In this document: positions 35,723 to 48,292 of the stretch, piece after piece | How positions within the stretch are numbered: the stretch's first letter is position 1 | How the letters are laid out: each line of letters begins with the position of its first letter | Assembly: GCA_023053545.1 (NCBI GenBank) | Contig: JAKZAN010000138.1 | Location: 1 to 64,000 of the forward strand | Direction of reading: 5' to 3' | Source of the DNA: Lepidurus packardi | Lineage: Eukaryota; Arthropoda; Branchiopoda; Notostraca; Triopsidae | DNA: 64,000 nt | The notes under the pieces: generated by a model | What the model saw: only the letters and a program-made list of their open reading frames with translations | Told to the model about the DNA's origin: nothing | The model's database searches: none | Translations under genes and position numbers: made by a program

Positions 35723-36907
35723 ATGAACAAGAATATTGATAAAAAATTTTACGCAGTTCAGAAAGACTGTGTGCTCCTGACCAGTTACTCCTGGCAGATC
35801 TACCCCCAGGTCTTCCTCAAGGACAATACTCAGTACGCCGTAATAGCCCCTCTCAGCTACGAAGCACAAAACCCACAGATTAGTATCTACGACCTTCAAA
35901 ATGGAGAGCTCCATCTCCAACAGACCTACGAAACTTACATATGTGCCTTCAAAGTCCTCAATAACAACCTCTTTGTGGCGCTCTTTGATGAGAAAGACCA
36001 TTATACCGTACGCACTCTGTCCTTGGATTCGGGCCTTAAATGCTTAAAATAGTTCGTAATAACCAAAGACTACCTGAGCAAAACATTCAACATACTTTCG
36101 TTCGCGTGTGTGGATCTGTTCTGCGTGACCGTCAAGGATTCGTTGTGCACCAACCTCTGGTTCTTCGACTACTAACTCAATCTGACCTTGATGGAAACTG
36201 TCGGTCGGATGGTCTAAAAGGTCGAGAAAGTCAATGACAACGGAAAGATCTACTTCATTTCGGACTCCAAAGTGGGGCCACAAAACAATCAGATCCAAAT
36301 CACTACGATCGATGGTTTCAGCAAAAAGATGGAAGTGATGCTGGTGACTCCATAGCTGGAATGGTGTAGCTACGAGTGCATCTGGGAGTACTCTACTGGT
36401 CGTTATTACACCAAAGGTTTCACACTTTTCCCCAAGGCCATGCACTTGATCAAAGTCCTGGTCCACAATCAAAAGACTCAAACACTCGAGCTTGACGAAA
36501 TAGACGCTTAAATTAGGGAACATGTCTGCAATAGGCCCGAATTGGTCTACAAACTGAACACTGCAGGCAACTATGTCATCATCATACGCAGGATGGCTGG
36601 ACAATTCACCACAACGGAAGAAATCTCGCTTGTAGACTTCTCCCTCAATCAGGTTCTGGTTCAGGACTTGCAGATGAACATAATCTAAGAGCAGTTTAAT
36701 ACGCACTACAGCTCTGCACTGTGCCAGCACGGGATCCTAACGACTCGCACCACGATCTAAGGTTCGCGGAAGTACCACGTCGAGACCATTCTTTTCGATG
36801 GTTCGCGGAAGTACAAGTTCATCCACCTGCTGAAGAACAGCCAGGAGTTTCGTCTGGACTATTATGAAATGGAGGCAGTTTTATAGGTCATCGATCATAA
36901 TTCATGA
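35723..36907 (+). CDS. Hypothetical beta-rich protein, 394 aa
   Basis: ATG 35723, TGA 36905-36907, one exon with many TAA/TAG Glu codons. The sequence alternates short hydrophobic strands with charged turns (AVIAPLSYEAQ, LFVALFDEKDHY, HLIKVLVHNQKT, YHVETILFDGSRKYKF), consistent with a beta-propeller-like or other all-beta repeat fold, but no WD or kelch signature is plain. An internal duplicate GSRKY appears twice about 19 residues apart. No signal peptide or membrane segment. The gene at 37835 on the same strand has a similar size and strand pattern and may be related. Confidence 0.7.
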
Positions 36908-37327
36908 GACGGGTTTCCAGGATAATTATATGTATGTATGCAAATATTGATATAACTCCTTCATTTGTTCATTGGCTAATAGGTTCACAAGTCATTTCTG
37001 TGAATTTGACTTATGGCTGTCTCAATGGGATGATTTGGCCTCGTAGAAAATGGTGGAAGTCCGCGAAGACTGGCACTGCACTGCACTGGCCTCAGCATCG
37101 CCCACAATGTCTGGTATTGTCCGCAATCTAGGGCCCATTGCCAAAGTTGGGCAGGTGTCCAAACCTGTAACTACTATCAAATATGGACTGTACCACAATT
37201 ATTTCTGCAGGCCTGATATACTTTGAAACTAACTTCTTCTCTTCCCATAATTTATTTCTCCCCTATAATAAAACCTATAACTCTTCCAATCATCCCAAAA
37301 CTTTATTCCCTTACTCCATACATTCCC
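36908..37327. other. Intergenic region without a supported gene
   Basis: AT-rich at both ends; a plus-strand frame at 36904-37131 overlaps the previous stop and has no coding signature. Nothing else seen. Confidence 0.4.
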
Positions 37328-37531
37328 ATGAACCTACAACCCCAAAATCCCTTCCTATCTCTCCATAAGGACTCCCCATCTACACTTCAAGCCGCTACTC
37401 CTCAATTGCCCAAGCTCCAAGTCGACATCCAATACAACGCACCTGGCTATCGAGGCCACTACCCTGTCAACGGGGGGTACGTGTTCGTCGAGGCCACGAG
37501 TTCCCGTACGAGCTCAGACTCTGGGAACTGA
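37328..37531 (+). CDS. Small hypothetical protein, 67 aa
   Basis: ATG 37328 is preferred over upstream in-frame starts in AT-rich sequence; TGA 37529-37531. Composition is Gln/Pro/Ser/Tyr-rich with a central DIQYNAPGYRGHYPVNGGYV segment and a Ser-rich end. Codon choice (GAC, GTC, CTC, AAG) resembles the neighbours, which is the main support. It could be a short Pro/Tyr-rich structural peptide. No homologue recognised. Confidence 0.5.
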   Translation: MNLQPQNPFLSLHKDSPSTLQAATPQLPKLQVDIQYNAPGYRGHYPVNGGYVFVEATSSRTSSDSGN

Positions 37532-37834
37532 GTCTGAGTGCTGGTTTTAGTGGGATGTGCAATGATGTTTGAGGCTAGTGTGTTACTTGAAATACGTTGA
37601 TAATTTGTTAATAATATTGATTGCTGTCTATTTTGATAGGAGGATAGTTGTACGAGTAAAAGGGTACACAGACAACGAGATAATTTTAATTAGTCTGGCA
37701 TCCAATAGTTAGGTTGCATCCATCGCCTGGACATGTGTCTCTCTAGAATTTGACACTAATACTCCTGTCCTCATCACTTTTATACTAATACTATGTACAT
37801 TATGGAATAAACAAAAGTTACAAACCCGAGCAAC
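37532..37834. other. Short intergenic spacer
   Basis: AT-rich spacer between two plus-strand genes. No frame or motif of note; presumably terminator of the small gene and promoter of the next. Confidence 0.4.
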
Positions 37835-38956
37835 ATGTAGTCGAAAAATATCCATGCCTTTGATACCTTCAAACCCAATTTTGAACTCAAAGATCTTGAC
37901 GCCAAGTTCCCCAACAAAGCAACACACTTCTTCACCAAGATCGACAACCGTCTCATCTTTCTGGTGATCGAGCGCAAAGATGGCATCACTTTTATCCGCC
38001 TCGTGGATCCCGTCACCGCCCAAGTCATCCGCCAGCACGAAGAGGAAAACGATGGATTCCGTGATGCCTGTCTACTCAATGGCAACCGCCTCCTGCTCAT
38101 CACGGATCGCATTGCCGAGATATATACTCTCGGCACGATCATTAAATGCAGCCAAAGAGCTGAATGGAACGCTGATCAGATGCAGCTCGTCGGCTGTGCT
38201 GAAGCTGCAGGGCTCATCGCAGTCAGAAGGTAGAACAAAACCAACAAGACTTTTAAGTACGAGTTTTGGGACGATAAACTGAAGCCTAAGTTCATGGCAG
38301 AGTTATAAATCAAAGCCGGTCCTCTGGTGAAAGTGCATTTGAGCCATCTTGGTTGCTTGGCCGTGTATGTCAAGGAAGAAAGTAATGTGCGCGTGTACCT
38401 GTTGGACGGAGCCACAAAGACAGAGAAAGAAATTGCTCTGGAGGCAGGACTCAATCTAAACCAAGTCTATTAGATTGGAAATGGTGTGGTGCTTGCCAAA
38501 ATGAGGGCCCCCGAATCTCGCGATTACAAGTTCGGTCTGCTTGTCCCCAGCTAAGGACTGTATAAATTCGAAGACACCCATATCTCAGATATGAAATTCG
38601 ACTGCGAAATCATGGATGCTCAGCGGTACAAGCTCCTGATTCGTAGAGATGGGAAACCAGGAAACCGAGAGGAGCGCAAAGACTATTTGGCAATTTATGA
38701 CACTGTGTTGCGCATCAGGCTCAATTTATGGAAGCTTTGGGATAGTGAGGATCCTGACGAACGCCTCTGTTGTTAGTATCGACCTCATGTGATCGGGGAC
38801 CAGGTGTTGGTAGAACGGACACACTACTTAAAAGGAAAAGTGAGCCTTCTGATGTTCAACTATGGTCATAAGTACTTGACTACGTATCTCATGAAGCAAA
38901 TTTAACCAGAAAACAACGAGAAAATAGAAAGAGTGTTATTTTCGATCGAATGGTGA
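37835..38956 (+). CDS. Hypothetical beta-rich protein, 373 aa
   Basis: The ATG at 37835 is followed directly by TAG (Glu); TGA at 38954-38956; one exon. Alternating strands such as LIFLVIERKDGITFIRLVD, LLLITDRIAEIYTLG, LAVYVKEESNVRVYLLDG and YLAIYDTVLRIRLNLW suggest a propeller-like all-beta fold. The segment around residues 35-60 (DNRLIFLVIERKDGITFI) resembles NNNLFVALFDEKDHYTVR in the gene at 35723, so the two may be distant paralogues. No signal peptide or membrane segment; function unknown. Confidence 0.7.
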
Positions 38957-39445
38957 GCAGAACCGAAAAGAAGAGGGACGAATCGAGGTGTGGAAGTTAC
39001 GTAGATGGAAAAGATTGGATGTATGTGTTATTCATGTTGTTTGTCTGATAATTTCGAAGGGGAAGGGGTGAAAGGCTACGGTTTCAGGTTGCAAAGATGG
39101 GGTTCATCTCTTTTGAGAGAAGCCGACAACTGGGATCGAAAGAAGAAATAAATTAGACACAGCATATCAATAACTAGAATTAAGGTGTTTTGGACATTCT
39201 AAAATAGGAATAAGGCGATTGAAGGGTCTACGCACAAATCCTGAGGTGCCGTCCTGGAGGGTCGACCGGCCTTACCAGCTTAGGCTCAACGGAGTCAAGG
39301 TTTTAGAAGTGCCCAGAATTTATCGCCTCGGCGTCCCCTCGAGAGATTAATAAAAAATATCAATAAATAAAACAGAAGTCATCCATCATATTAATTCCCC
39401 AACAATCCTTTCTTCCCACATTTTCTTGGCATTCCACTCCTTGAC
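38957..39445. other. Intergenic region; possible unrecognised non-coding RNA
   Basis: About 490 bp. A relatively GC-rich block at 39235-39345 (with GGAGGGTCGACCGGCC and GCCTCGGCGTCCCCTCGAG) followed by AT-rich sequence differs from other spacers, but has no long frame. It does not match any RNA family I can recognise. The 3' part (39350-39400) is an AT-rich promoter-like tract for the Aurora-like gene. Confidence 0.35.
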
Positions 39446-41490
39446 ATGTCCGAGTACTTTAAACTCCGGGTGTCCCTCGGCACTCAGGCTGTCAATTTCA
39501 CCGAATCTCAATCGCACTCTGCCAAATTCATTGACCTAACACCTTCTCGGCTCGAACAGTTCAAACAGGTGCCCTCGTTCAGGCGTTAAGAAAATCCTGT
39601 TCCCAACACAATCTACTAGTCCCGCCCAGACCCCTACACCTCTAAAAAGCCCCATACCTACGAACACAAGTTCACCAACAACTACGATAGCAGCTCCACT
39701 TACTCATAATACCTTCGGAACACCACAGATTCGAAATATTACAATCCTGGCCTCAAGAGCGAGCCTTCCTATGATGAGACATCTTCATATGGGAAGCCGA
39801 ACAGTTTTAAACCCTATAAACCACTGGACAAAGACTATGACATGTCGTTGTCTATGAAGGACATGAGACTGCGCCACCCCAAATATTACGACTCCAAAAC
39901 AGAGTAGACATTAAGTTCTACGTGGTCGGAACGGGATATCACGATATATGGGACAAAGTCAGCCCTGCAGTACCAAGCCCCTGCATCAACAATAAAGACC
40001 CCCAGTCCGCTGAAGAAAAAGATGTCTCTAGCATTCGAATAGACGGCCAAATATTCAGGGGGTATCTAGAAATCTCGCGAGTCCCCCAAAAAGAAATATT
40101 CAGTCTACCTCGAATCACTCTCCCACTACGAGACAGAAGAGCTCTCCAAAACCTCCTATTCGTCCCTGCATGCCCACAGTGAGTCAACGCCTAATATTTT
40201 TGATACTGGAGGAGCTGAACGCAAGAGTCACATTAAAGACTTTTCGCCACGCCGCGAGTAAGTCTTCAACAGCCAGTTCTTCAAGAAGAAGTCTTCTTAA
40301 CAGCCAGACTCCACGATGACTCCAAAATATGATCGACCTTCGCCCAACCCAGCACCTAAAAGACACACAAATATTCCTTCCAGTAACAAAATTATAAGCC
40401 CGCCCCTGTCTCGAGATAGTATCATATAAAAACTCCCCTCCCCGACTGCTGGGAGCCACCATTACTAATACCCACGCTACAACTCTAAAGTCGCATCACC
40501 CGTTTCGGCTCCTCAGTCATCAACCTTGATTGCCATTCCAGTTCCACAACCTCACTCGACGACTATGATCGCAACTAAAATCTAAAAGGCCGACCTGAAG
40601 CTCAAAGATTTCATCGTGGGTAAATCGAAGGGTGAAGGTAAATTTGGGCAGGTTTTCATAGCACAGCATAAAGCGACCAAAACTTTGTATGCACTAAAGC
40701 GTATCCCCAAGAAGGTCATCAAAAAGAACAATATGTAGAAACAGCTACAACTAGAGATTAAGCTACAGTCTTACTTTAATCACTCTAACATTTTGGCTCT
40801 GCATGGGTTTTTCGACGACAGCGACTACATCTACCTGCTGCTGGACTACATGGAAGAAGGCACGCTCTACGAGTAAATGCAGAGGCGCAAGCAAAAGTTT
40901 GCAGAGAAAGAAGTCAGTAAGATCATCGGAGAGGTGGCCGAGGCGATCATCTACCTCCAGGATCTAGATATCGTGCACAGGGACATCAAGCCTGAGAATA
41001 TTGTTCTCTCTCACGTAAACACCTCTCTTTAAACTCTGATCTTCCGATACACAACCATATATGTTCAGGGCGTTGCGAAACTTTGCGATTTCGGATGGGC
41101 TACTATATGTGATACTCGGAGAACCACGTACTGTTTCACCTTTGACTACGCGGCTCCTGACATCCTCTAGGGCAAACAATACGATAAGTCTGTCGATCTC
41201 TGGTGTTTAGGAGTCTTAACCTATGAGCTACTGACAGGCAAGGTCCCTTTCTACCACCCCTCACGCAAGGAGACGACGCGTCTAATTTGCAATGTAAAAA
41301 TTATATATCGTAATTGATTTCTTATTGGAATGTCTAGGTGGACAAGGAGCCGATAAAATTCCCAGCAGAGATGTCTGCAGAGGCACGAGATTTTGTGGAA
41401 AACCTCATCCAGAAGGAACCAGAGGATCGAATGAAGCCAGAGTAGATAAAAAACCACATGTTCCTGAAGAAGTACGCGAAACAGTACTGA
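39446..41490 (+). CDS. Aurora-like protein kinase with long N-terminal extension, 648 aa
   Basis: Exons 39446-41014, 41069-41293, 41338-41490; phase-0 introns of 54 and 44 nt; TGA 41488-41490. Residues 1-380 are Ser/Tyr/Pro/Lys-rich and probably disordered. The kinase domain (about 385-648) has GEGKFGQVF, catalytic Lys418 (YALKRI), an alpha-C LEIKLQSYF, HRD in VHRDIKPENI and CDFGWA. TAG/TAA fall on Aurora Glu positions (M-E-KQL, LYEEM, ILEGKQYDKSVDLW). The activation segment RRTTYCFTFDYAAPD matches the Aurora 'RRTTLCGTLDYLPPE' with Gly to Phe and the APE Glu to Asp. Auroras control chromosome segregation and, in ciliates, possibly ciliary behaviour. The domain call is secure, the subfamily fairly so. 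Confidence 0.88.
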
Positions 41491-41799
41491 GGAGGGTGTG
41501 ACTGCAGGAAAAAGGATTGAATAATACAATTTTTGATATTGCGATCTCTTTGTTCCTTTGAGCAGTCGGGTACAAAACATAAATACTGAACTTGCATTGC
41601 AGGGGACTGAATATGGGTCGAGAGGCAGGGTGTGGATTTGAGGGAGTGGGTGATAATACTCGTTTAAAAGTAGCAGGCGATGTGCGAGTGTACGTAGAAT
41701 GCCCCTGCATGGATTTGATTTAAATAGAATCCGAGCCTGCTTCTCTGCATACAATTTTATAATAGATACCATCGCCCCATCTACTTTTCTACATATAGC
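41491..41799. other. Short tandem intergenic spacer upstream of the Brr2 gene
   Basis: AT-rich; an ATTTTATAATAG element at about 41754-41765 sits roughly 40 bp before the Brr2 start and resembles similarly placed elements at other genes in this window. Confidence 0.4.
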
Positions 41800-44700
41800 A
41801 TGTCCCGCAAAGACCAACAAGATATCTCCGGCGAGGCAGCCTCCCTCGCAGGCAGACTCGATAAGAAAACCATGGGCCTCCGCGTCGAAAGGGAGAAGCC
41901 CAAACCCAAGAAACAGGCACCAACCAAAAACAAATAAACCACATAATTGCCACTCGCCAAGCACACCGCCCACAAACAGAAGCATCAAGCTCCCAATAAT
42001 AGAAATATCCTCGAAGAAAGATTCGATGACACTCTCCTCTACAGGCCCAAAACCAAGGAGAACAGACTCATCTTCGAACACTTCCTCGGCAAACTCTATC
42101 AACTCCTCGAGGATCAGCCCCAGGAGATTCTGCACTCCATTGCTGATGAGGTGCTGGCGGTTCTTAAAGCCGAGGGTATCGTAGAACACGACAGAAAAGC
42201 AGAGGTCGAAGGACTGATCGGCGAGAAAGTCAAGCCTGAATTTTTCATTGATCTGTATGCTCTGGCCAAACAAATAACAGACTACCAGCTGGAGGACGAA
42301 GGCGCTAAAGAAGAAATCCGTGCAGTCATGCTGAATGATGATGAAGAAGAGGAGTAGGATGAGGATAATCTGTCTGGAGAGGTGCAATAGGTGAGCGAGG
42401 ACGAGGAAGACGAAGCCGAAGGGATGGATGAGGAGTCGGAAGAACAGCACATCGTGCACAACGCAAACAAGTATGTGGTGAACGTGAAGGCTATCGATGC
42501 TCAATGGCTGCTGAACGAACTGTCGAAATACTACTCGCGCGAAGAGTCCCGTATTTTTGAGAAATAAATCATGCCATACCTAAAACTCCGAAGCAACATC
42601 GAGTGCGAGTCCAAACTGATCAGCTACTTCGGCACGGATAAGGCAGATCTCATAAAGCTATTGCTCAAAAACAGGGTCAAAATTCACTACTGCACGAGGC
42701 TTGCACAGGCCCAGAACGACAAGGAAAGAGAAGCCATTGTCGATGAAGTCAGGAAGATTCCCGAAGGCGAAGAAATACTCTCGCAGATCGATTTTATTAA
42801 GAAACCCAAACGAGAGGAAGAACTAGTGAAGAAGATCTCATCAGCCAGTAAGATAGCGACTGACGAAGATGTAAACTTCGAGCATATTAAGGAGGAAGAT
42901 GTGGGCAGAGTTGCTAAAAAGGTCCTCGACTTGGAAAACCTGTACATGAAGGACCCGGTTCACAAGGACAACAAGTACAAGTTCGTCCTACCCGAAGGAA
43001 GCACCAAGATTGAAAAGCCTGGCTACGAAGAAGTCCTCATCCCAGCCAAGAAGATCAAGATTTAGGATAAACTTGTTAAAATCGAAAGTCTACCCGCATG
43101 GATGCAGGACTGCTTCCCCGGCGTCAAGAAATTCAACCCTGTCCAGAGCAAAGTGTTGGACTGTGCCCTCGACTCCCCCAAGAATATGCTGATCTGTGCG
43201 CCTACTTCTTCAGGAAAAACCAATATTGCAGTGATGGCCATTCTGCAAACAGTCAAACAGTATACGGCAGCCGATGGCACCGTCGACACTTCCAAATTTA
43301 AAATAGTCTACATCGCTCCCATGAAAGCACTGGTCGCTGAAGTCACTGCGAACTTGTCCAATAGACTGAAGAACTTGGTTGTGAAGGAGCTTACAGGTGA
43401 CATGAGTCTCACCAAGCAGCAGATTAGCTAGACACAGATTATAGTTTCAACACCCTAGAAGTGGGATATTATTACCAGAAAAGCAGGAGATAGGCTGTTC
43501 ACAGAGCTCGTCAAACTAATCATCATCGACGAAATTCACTTGCTGGGTGATGCGCGAGGACCTGTTCTTTAAGGCATCATCGCAAGGACTATCAGACAGG
43601 TCGAAAGCACCCAGGAACAAGTGAGATTGGTGGGTCTTTCCGCAACTCTGCCAAACTACCAGGACATTGCAACAGTGCTGCGAGTGTCGCCCAAACAGGG
43701 TCTCTTCTATTTCGATAGCTCCTACCGACCTATTCCTCTCTAACAAATCTATATCGGCATCACCGAAAGAAAAGGAGTCAAGAAAATGTTATTGCTAAAC
43801 GAAATTCTGTACGACAAAGTGATCGAAAGGGTATCTAAAGACATCCAGATTCTGGTGTTTGTGCACTCCAGAAGAGATACTGTCAGGACTGCTAAGGCTT
43901 TGCGAGAAATGGCCTTCGCGAAAGATCAACTTAAACACTTCCTCAAGCCCGAGTCCGAAAGCAAAAAGATCCTCGAAAACATCGTCGAGAAGGAAACAAT
44001 TAATAGTGCAGAATTAAAAGAATTGCTCGCAGAAGGCATAGGAATCCATCATGCTGGTCTCAGTCGAACTGATAGAGATCTCGTCGAGGAACTTTACGCC
44101 CATCGCCATTTGAGTGTCCTCGTCTCGACAGCTACCCTAGCCTGGGGTGTAAACTTGCCTGCCCACACCGTCATTATCAAAGGTACTCAGGTATATTCTC
44201 CTGAACAAGGAAAGTGGGTGGAGCTGTCCCAACAAGATGTCTTCCAGATGATGGGGAGGGCAGGGCGACCCAAATATGACGATAGTGGAGAAGGTATAAT
44301 CATAACTGGTTATGATGAGCTGCGCTACTACCTGGGACTTCTGAATACTCAGATCCCCATTGAGAGTCAACTGATCAAACAGCTTCCTGATCAGCTGAAT
44401 GCTGAGATCGTTCTGGGCACTGTGAACACTCTAAGGGAAGCCGTCAACTGGTTGTCCTACACTTATCTCTACATCAGAATGCTACGAAACCCTAAATAGT
44501 ACGGAATTACTTCTGAAGAGTTCGAAGAAGATCCCCAGCTCATCAGGAGAAGAGTTAATCTTTGTCATACGGCTGCTTCGATGCTGGACAAAAATGGTCT
44601 CATTAAGTATGACCGCAGAGCTAACACCCTCACCCCGACGGCTCTCGGCAAGATCGCCTCTTACTACTACATCAAATATCAGTCCGTGTCTATCTACAAT

Positions 44701-47700
44701 GAAAACCTGAAACCCAATGTCGGACTCATCGAACTGTTCAAGATTTTCTCAATGTCTGTAGAGTTCCAACTTCTACCCATCAGAGAAGAAGAAAAAGGAG
44801 AGCTTCAAAAGCTGATAGAAACGGTCCCAGTGCCAATCAAAGGCTCAGCTGATGATCCAACAACTAAAGTGTGTGTCCTTTTGCAGGCCTATATTTCTCG
44901 TCTGCCCCTAGATGGTTATGCTCTGAATAGCGATAAAGTGTACATTACCCAATCGGCCTCTCGTATTATGCGTGCTCTGTTCGAGATCTGTCTGCGTCGA
45001 GGCTGGGGACAAGCAACTCAGATTGCCTTACAAGCTGCCAAAATGGTAGACAAGTGCATGTGGAGCTGTATGAACCCTCTCCGTCAGTTTAAACAGATCC
45101 CATAGTATGTGCTGTCGAGGCTAGAACAAAAGGAACAGTTCAGTTGGGAGGCATTTTACCAGATGGCCCCACAAGAAATTGGAGAGCTTATTAAGTTCCC
45201 CAAGCTTAGTAAGATTCTGCATAAATATGTTCATCAAGTGCCGAGACTCGATCTAGATGCGTATGCCCAGCCTATTACTCGGAGCTGTCTAAAGATTGAC
45301 CTCAAAATCAAGGCTGATTTCAAGTGGGACGATGAGGCACATGGTCGCGAAGAACCCTTCTGGTTGTTCGTGCTCGACTGCGATGAGGAACACATTCTGT
45401 ATTCTTCTCTAATTACTCTACGCAAGTAGCAACAGGAGATGCTCGTGCACTTTACAGTCCCCCTGTTCTAGATTCTGAACCCTCTCTACTACATCAAGCT
45501 AGTTTCTAATAGATGGATCTGTAACGAGAATTGCCTACCACTTTCTTTCAGGTCCATGATCCTTCCTGCTAAATTCCCTCAATCTTTGTAGCTCCAGGAT
45601 CTACAACCCTTGCCAACTTCGAGCCTTGGAAACCTATCCTTGATAATGAAGGAGCTCAAGATCAGCTATTTGAATCAGCTTCAATCCCAAATCTGCCCCA
45701 CTGTTATCAACTCTACTGGTAATATCTTTATCGGCGCACCTGCAGGCTCTGGTAAATTTACTCTTGCTGTCTTAGCCATTGCCCAGAACCTAGAAGCACG
45801 CAAGAAGTCAGTAATCATGGTTCCTACCCAATAATGTATTGCCAATAGATTCAAGTACCTTTCTAAGTTGTTCGGCAAAAGGGTTTCCTTCCTGACGGGC
45901 CAAGCCACTAAGGATCTCAGCTTGCTGGCATCCTTCGACATTATCGTGACTACACCGGAATCCTGGGATGTAATCAGCAGAAGATGGAAGAGCAGAAAAG
46001 GTTTCAACCTTGTGAGTTTGTTCGTGGCTGAAGATGTCCATTTGTTGGCAGAATCTGGGTCAACGATAGAAGTAGTTGTGAGCAGAATGCGATACATCTC
46101 GAGTCAAATGGAAAATCCCATTAGAATGTTTGTTATGGGATGCAGCATCGCTGATTACAAGGATATTGCTGAATGGATTGGAGCATCTAATGACCATACC
46201 TTCAACTTCCTCCCCAACGTTAGGCAGAATCCCATCGAGATCATCATCCAGTCTTACGAACAGCCTATCCAAGAGAGTAGGATTCATGCCATGCAAAAGA
46301 GTATTTTCCAGCACTTTAAAGTTTTCGGCAAGAACACCTTGGTTTTCGTGAATGACCGTAGGCAAGCTAAACTTACTGCCCTCGACCTTGTGACCCTGAT
46401 GAGCACAGATTCAAACCCTAAACGCTTTGCCAAGCTGCCTGTTGATCAAATCAAGGTGTTCTCGAAGAATATCCACGACAAGTATCTGACATCTGCTTTG
46501 GAGTATGGTATCGGATACATCTATGAGGGGATGCCTGAAGAATAGAGGAGCATCGTGGAAGAACTCTTCAGAATAGAGGGCATCTCATTGCTGATCTGCA
46601 CCTATCAGCTTCGATGGGAAATCAACTTCAAGGCATTCATGGTAGCAGTCATTGATGGGACCAGATACGATGGTAAAGAGAACAGGTGGGTGGACTATAC
46701 TATTCCGGAAATGCTACAGATCATGTCCTTTGCTTCAGTCTCGGAGAAGGACAGAAAGAGAGGAAAGGAGTTCCAGGCTGCCAAGTTCTATATCATGTGT
46801 CAATCATCTAAAAAAGAGTTCTATAAGAAGTTCCTGTTCGAACCCTATCCTGTAGAGTCCAGTCTGAATCTGTATCTGGCGAATCACATGAACGCTGAAA
46901 TCGTAGCTAAGACTTTGCAGTCTAAAGAAGATTGTGTTGATTGGATCACATGGAGTTTCCTTTATCGCAGACTTACTCAGAACCCTAACTTCTACAACCT
47001 CCAAGAAGTGACTTAGACAGGCATCAACGACTATTTATCCGAACTAATCGAAGTAAATGTGGAGTACCTATCAGAAATCAAGTGCATCGAAGTAGAAAAC
47101 GACACCGACCTTTCGGCAACCAATCTAGGTATTGTGTGCAGTTACTACTATATCAGTACTGCGACCATCGCAATATTCGTTGAAAAGCTAACTTAGAATC
47201 TCAAACTTAAGAGTCTAATTGAATTACTCAGTGAGGCTTCAGAATTTGAACAAATCGCCTATAGGCCCAATGAGTACAAACTAGTTGCGCAGATGGTCCA
47301 GCCTCTTCAGATGAACCCGACCAATAAGACTCATGCTTTACTACTTCTACACTTCAGTCGAATCCCTCTGACCCCTGATCTTCTGGAGGATGCTCGTAAG
47401 GTTCTGTCCACGAGCGTAAGGTTGCTTCATGCTATGGTTGACATTATCTCTTCTTTCGGTTATTTGAAACCTCTGATTCTGACCATGCAACTGTGCCAGA
47501 TGGTGGTACAAGCCATGTGGGTTAATGACTCGCGGTTGTTACAGGTAGTAGATAAGAACACTGCTGACCTTCTGACTGAGAAGTACGGTGTGCAGGATGT
47601 GAATGATTTTATCAACATGGAGGAGGAACAGCGTAGCCAGGCACTGAAAGGAAAAGACATGGATAAGATCGCCAACGCATGTAACCGATACCCGATCGTG

Positions 47701-48104
47701 TCGATGAGTAGCCAGATCACGGAAATCGACGACTAGTCAGTAACTCTGCGGATAGCTCTTGAGAGAGACGCCGAACTGGAAAATTAGGCAGTCATCTGTC
47801 CCTTCTACCCCAAGGTAAACAAATTATCTAATATCAACTCGGTATTTGAATTGTGTAGGATAAGGAAAAAGAGGAGAACTGGTGGGTTATTGTCGGCGAC
47901 AAGAAGTCTAATAGGGTGCTGACCACGAAAAAGGTGACTTTCAAGCAGGCAACGCAGCTATCGGTGAACTTCGAGCAGCTAGCAGAGCAAAACAACTATA
48001 CAGTGTACGCCCTGTGCGACAGTTACGTGGGGTGCGACCAGGCCGAAGAAGTGGACTTAAGCTCAGTCGGACAGGACGGCGAAGGGGACGTCCAGCAATA
48101 GTGA
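41800..48104 (+). CDS. BRR2: Spliceosomal RNA helicase Brr2 (U5 snRNP 200 kDa), 2086 aa
   Basis: Unwinds U4/U6 during spliceosome activation. Exons 41800-47814 and 47859-48104, a 44-nt intron, ending TAG-TGA. Full length (human 2136). N-terminal acidic region, then cassette 1: Walker [10 protein letters not shown] (Lys473), [24 protein letters not shown] with Glu = [11 protein letters not shown] (577-580), [11 protein letters not shown], then winged-helix and Sec63-like regions. Cassette 2 is degenerate: [10 protein letters not shown] at 1314-1323 (Phe for Thr), EDVH at 1411-1414 in place of DEVH, and no GRAGR motif. The C-terminus [13 protein letters not shown] fits Brr2's second Sec63/FN3 domain. 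The Glu reading restores many family residues (PLEQIYIGIT, VPTQEC, MPEERSIVE). Confidence 0.96.
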
Positions 48105-48292
48105 TACATGTGCACTTAAACATATGCTAATAAACGGCATGAAGCAGAGATGTTTTGGAGTATATTTTGGCTGATGATGTTCGATAGGTTTTTTGGAGGG
48201 GAGCTTCTGAAATAGAAGCAGTGCGTCGTCACTCAGAAATAATTTATAAAGAGCACCCTTCCCTAATAAAATATAAAGTACACCCTCTTGCC

